A program made the translations under genes and the position numbers. From Nanohaloarchaea archaeon B1-Br10_U2g1 (GTDB lineage: Archaea > Nanohalarchaeota > Nanosalinia > Nanosalinales > Nanosalinaceae), in contig LKMN01000007.1 in assembly GCA_001563875.1 (NCBI GenBank), positions 1 to 33,824 on the forward strand: a stretch of 33,824 bases of DNA, in the 5' to 3' direction. Under the pieces are notes generated by a model that was given only the letters and a program-made list of their open reading frames with translations, ran no database searches and was not told where the DNA came from. The stretch's first letter is position 1, and each line of letters opens with the position of its first letter. Positions 32,437-33,824 of the stretch are shown here, piece after piece.

Positions 32437-33330
32437 CTACCAGGCCTCCCGGTTTCCGTCGAAGTACTCTGCGAAGCGTGCTGAGAACTTGTCGCGGGTA
32501 TCAAGCTTTATGAACGCAGATCCGCCTCCCTTGATTTTCTCCTCCAAAGCCTCTTCCTCCTGTCTCGCTTTCTCGTTGAACTGTTCTCTAACCTTACTAG
32601 TGTTTACAACTAGCTGTTCAGCTCCATCGGGGCTTTCAAAACGGAAGTTCCCGGAGTCCGGAAGCTTGTAGTCTCTGAGGTCTCTGGTGACAACACTCAT
32701 CACGTGTCTGAACTTCATACTTGCTAATGTCATCTTGCTCTTCCATTCTCCACCTGTCTCTAGGAAGTCAGATATTATAAAAAGCGAGGTGTTCTCCTTT
32801 ATCTGTCCTATAACATCGTCTATGGCATCTTCCATATCTATCTTTCCGCCGTAATGCTCTGGTTTTGTTATCTCGTCGATTATAAGATCGTACTGGTCTG
32901 TACCGCCTCTGGGCGTGATGAAAACTTGTTCTTCGTCTCCGTACATACAGAAGCCGACATTGATGTTGGCGTCGATGGATGCGTATGCCAGTGCCGCCGC
33001 AACGACCGCTGCATACTCCGACTTCAGCTTCTCTGCTGTACCAAACGTCATGGTATCTGAACAGTCTAAAAGTATGAATACATCCATGTCTACCTCTTCA
33101 TCGTACTCCTTAACGTAGAGGTCTGGTGTCCCCGCAGAGTTCTTCCAGTCGATCCTTGAGGCGTCGTCACTAGGTAAGTACTGTCTTAAACCTGCGAACT
33201 CTACTCCTGAAGGCTGGAACTGGCGTTTATACTTTAGAACGAAACGGAAAAGATCTGATACACGTTTTACCTCCGCGTCCAGACCCTGTCTGATTTCCTC
33301 TCTATCCAGTAAACTGTCTTCATCTTTCAC
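32437..33330 (-). CDS. DUF58 family protein with VWA-like fold
   Basis: A 297-residue cytosolic protein of the DUF58 family, the usual partner of MoxR ATPases. The DUF58 signature LRQYLPSDDASRIDWKNSA is at residues 48-66. The VWA-like metal motif DCSDT (89-93) is intact in its Asp, Ser and Thr, unlike the neighbouring BatA-like protein. The C-terminal part has the IISDFLE strand and a helical tail. It is encoded eight bases downstream of MoxR and one base upstream of the VWA gene, so the three are one transcriptional unit. DUF58 proteins are thought to bind the MoxR hexamer or its client; direct function is not established. Confidence 0.88.
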   Translation of the reverse strand: MKDEDSLLDREEIRQGLDAEVKRVSDLFRFVLKYKRQFQPSGVEFAGLRQYLPSDDASRIDWKNSAGTPDLYVKEYDEEVDMDVFILLDCSDTMTFGTAEKLKSEYAAVVAAALAYASIDANINVGFCMYGDEEQVFITPRGGTDQYDLIIDEITKPEHYGGKIDMEDAIDDVIGQIKENTSLFIISDFLETGGEWKSKMTLASMKFRHVMSVVTRDLRDYKLPDSGNFRFESPDGAEQLVVNTSKVREQFNEKARQEEEALEEKIKGGGSAFIKLDTRDKFSARFAEYFDGNREAW

Positions 33331-33338
33331 CGGTTAGA

Positions 33339-33824
33339 TCACCTTACCGGTACCCTGTCCACGATATTCTGTATAACATCTTCTATCTCGAGTCCTGCAG
33401 CCTCTCCCTCGTAGTTCAAAATTATCCTGTGGACGAAAACATCTTTTACAACCGCTCTGATATCTTCAGGTGTTACATAGTGACGGCCGTTGTACAGTGC
33501 GTTTGCTCTACCAGCTAAAGCCAGGTTGATTGAAGCTCTTGGTGTACAACCCCACGCAATGTATTCAGAGTACTCTAATCCGTACTGCTCCGGGTTACGT
33601 GAAGCATCAACCAGGTCAACAATATACTCCTTGATCTCGTCACTAACAGTTACAACCTTCGCAAACTCCTGGATATCAAGAACATCTTCGCTTGTAACAA
33701 CAGCTCCAACATCGAAGTCGTTGTCATCCATAACGTTGTTGTTCATGTCGATAATCTTCTGCTCGTTATGTTTCTTAGGATAATCCAGGTAGATCTTGAA
33801 AAGGAAACGGTCGATCTGAGCCTC
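33339..33824 (-). CDS. MoxR-family AAA+ ATPase, C-terminal part, cut by the window end
   Basis: The visible 161 residues are the C-terminal portion of a MoxR AAA+ ATPase; the reading frame runs off the window at 33824. It opens with EAQIDRFLFKIYLDYP, the conserved sensor-2-proximal segment of MoxR (usually PLPEAQLDRF), and continues through a lid domain with GCTPRASINLALAGRANAL and YVTPEDIRAVVKDVFVHRI. The in-frame Met at 33746 is internal, not a start. Walker A and B lie beyond the window. The gene begins the MoxR-DUF58-VWA operon; MoxR proteins act as chaperone-like ATPases that assemble or insert metals or cofactors in client complexes. Confidence 0.88.
   Translation of the reverse strand, partial: EAQIDRFLFKIYLDYPKKHNEQKIIDMNNNVMDDNDFDVGAVVTSEDVLDIQEFAKVVTVSDEIKEYIVDLVDASRNPEQYGLEYSEYIAWGCTPRASINLALAGRANALYNGRHYVTPEDIRAVVKDVFVHRIILNYEGEAAGLEIEDVIQNIVDRVPVR

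Noticed and set aside
7347-33360. ACCGGT recurring in several spacers (near 7347, 7442, 16076, 19686, 33330)
   Set aside because: The same hexamer also occurs inside genes (for example near 926, 1390, 6293 and 6840), so it is not specific to regulatory DNA.
1-33824. CRISPR arrays, insertion sequences, prophage genes, toxin-antitoxin pairs or defence islands
   Set aside because: No regularly spaced direct repeats, transposase or integrase motifs, terminal inverted repeats or phage structural genes were seen on reading both strands.

Overview
The window looks like a chromosomal segment of a small halophilic archaeon, most likely a nanohaloarchaeon or a related DPANN lineage. The information-processing genes are archaeal in type: RNase HII, homotetramer-type tRNA-splicing endonuclease, archaeal/eukaryotic-type GlyRS and TrpRS, PheST, Pth2, TruD and HerA. 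Almost every protein is strongly acidic, as in salt-in halophiles. Many genes have a TATA-like box 25-32 nt before the start codon, which fits leaderless archaeal mRNAs. The two tRNA genes do not encode CCA. The lineage assignment is inference; no marker search was possible.

Region 1 (1-5500): on the minus strand, an MTH1-like Nudix hydrolase, a two-gene SDR-DUF456 operon, a HypA-like zinc-ribbon protein and an initiator tRNA-Met; on the plus strand, RNase HII, EndA and an unknown protein; then an AN1-finger rhomboid protease on the minus strand. Region 2 (5569-14608): GlyRS (minus), then a plus-strand run of phosphoglycerate kinase, an aspartoacylase/AstE-family metallohydrolase, TrpRS, a SpoIIM-family membrane protein and pheST. 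Right after pheT lies a short structured sequence with a kink-turn, probably a non-coding RNA. Region 3 (14722-21234): PspC, NDP kinase with three TGTAwTACA palindromes upstream, a membrane-anchored unknown, HerA interrupted in its P-loop by a 517-residue intein, tRNA-Val, and a pth2-truD operon.

Region 4 (21390-29450) is a cell-envelope block. It holds a GT2 glycosyltransferase overlapping a membrane thioredoxin-fold protein, which overlaps a small cysteine-rich membrane protein. A convergent membrane-bound winged-helix regulator, two small unknowns and three consecutive acidic secreted or surface proteins follow. The middle surface protein appears to lack any ATG/GTG/TTG start for its signal peptide; an ATC codon sits where the start should be.

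Region 5 (29433-33824) is a minus-strand operon. In transcription order it encodes a MoxR AAA+ ATPase (cut by the window edge), DUF58, a BatA-like VWA membrane protein with a degenerate MIDAS, a highly charged protein with a duplicated N-terminal module, and a membrane HExxH protein. MoxR-DUF58-VWA sets are generally chaperone or envelope-assembly systems, so the last two unknowns may be its lineage-specific partners.
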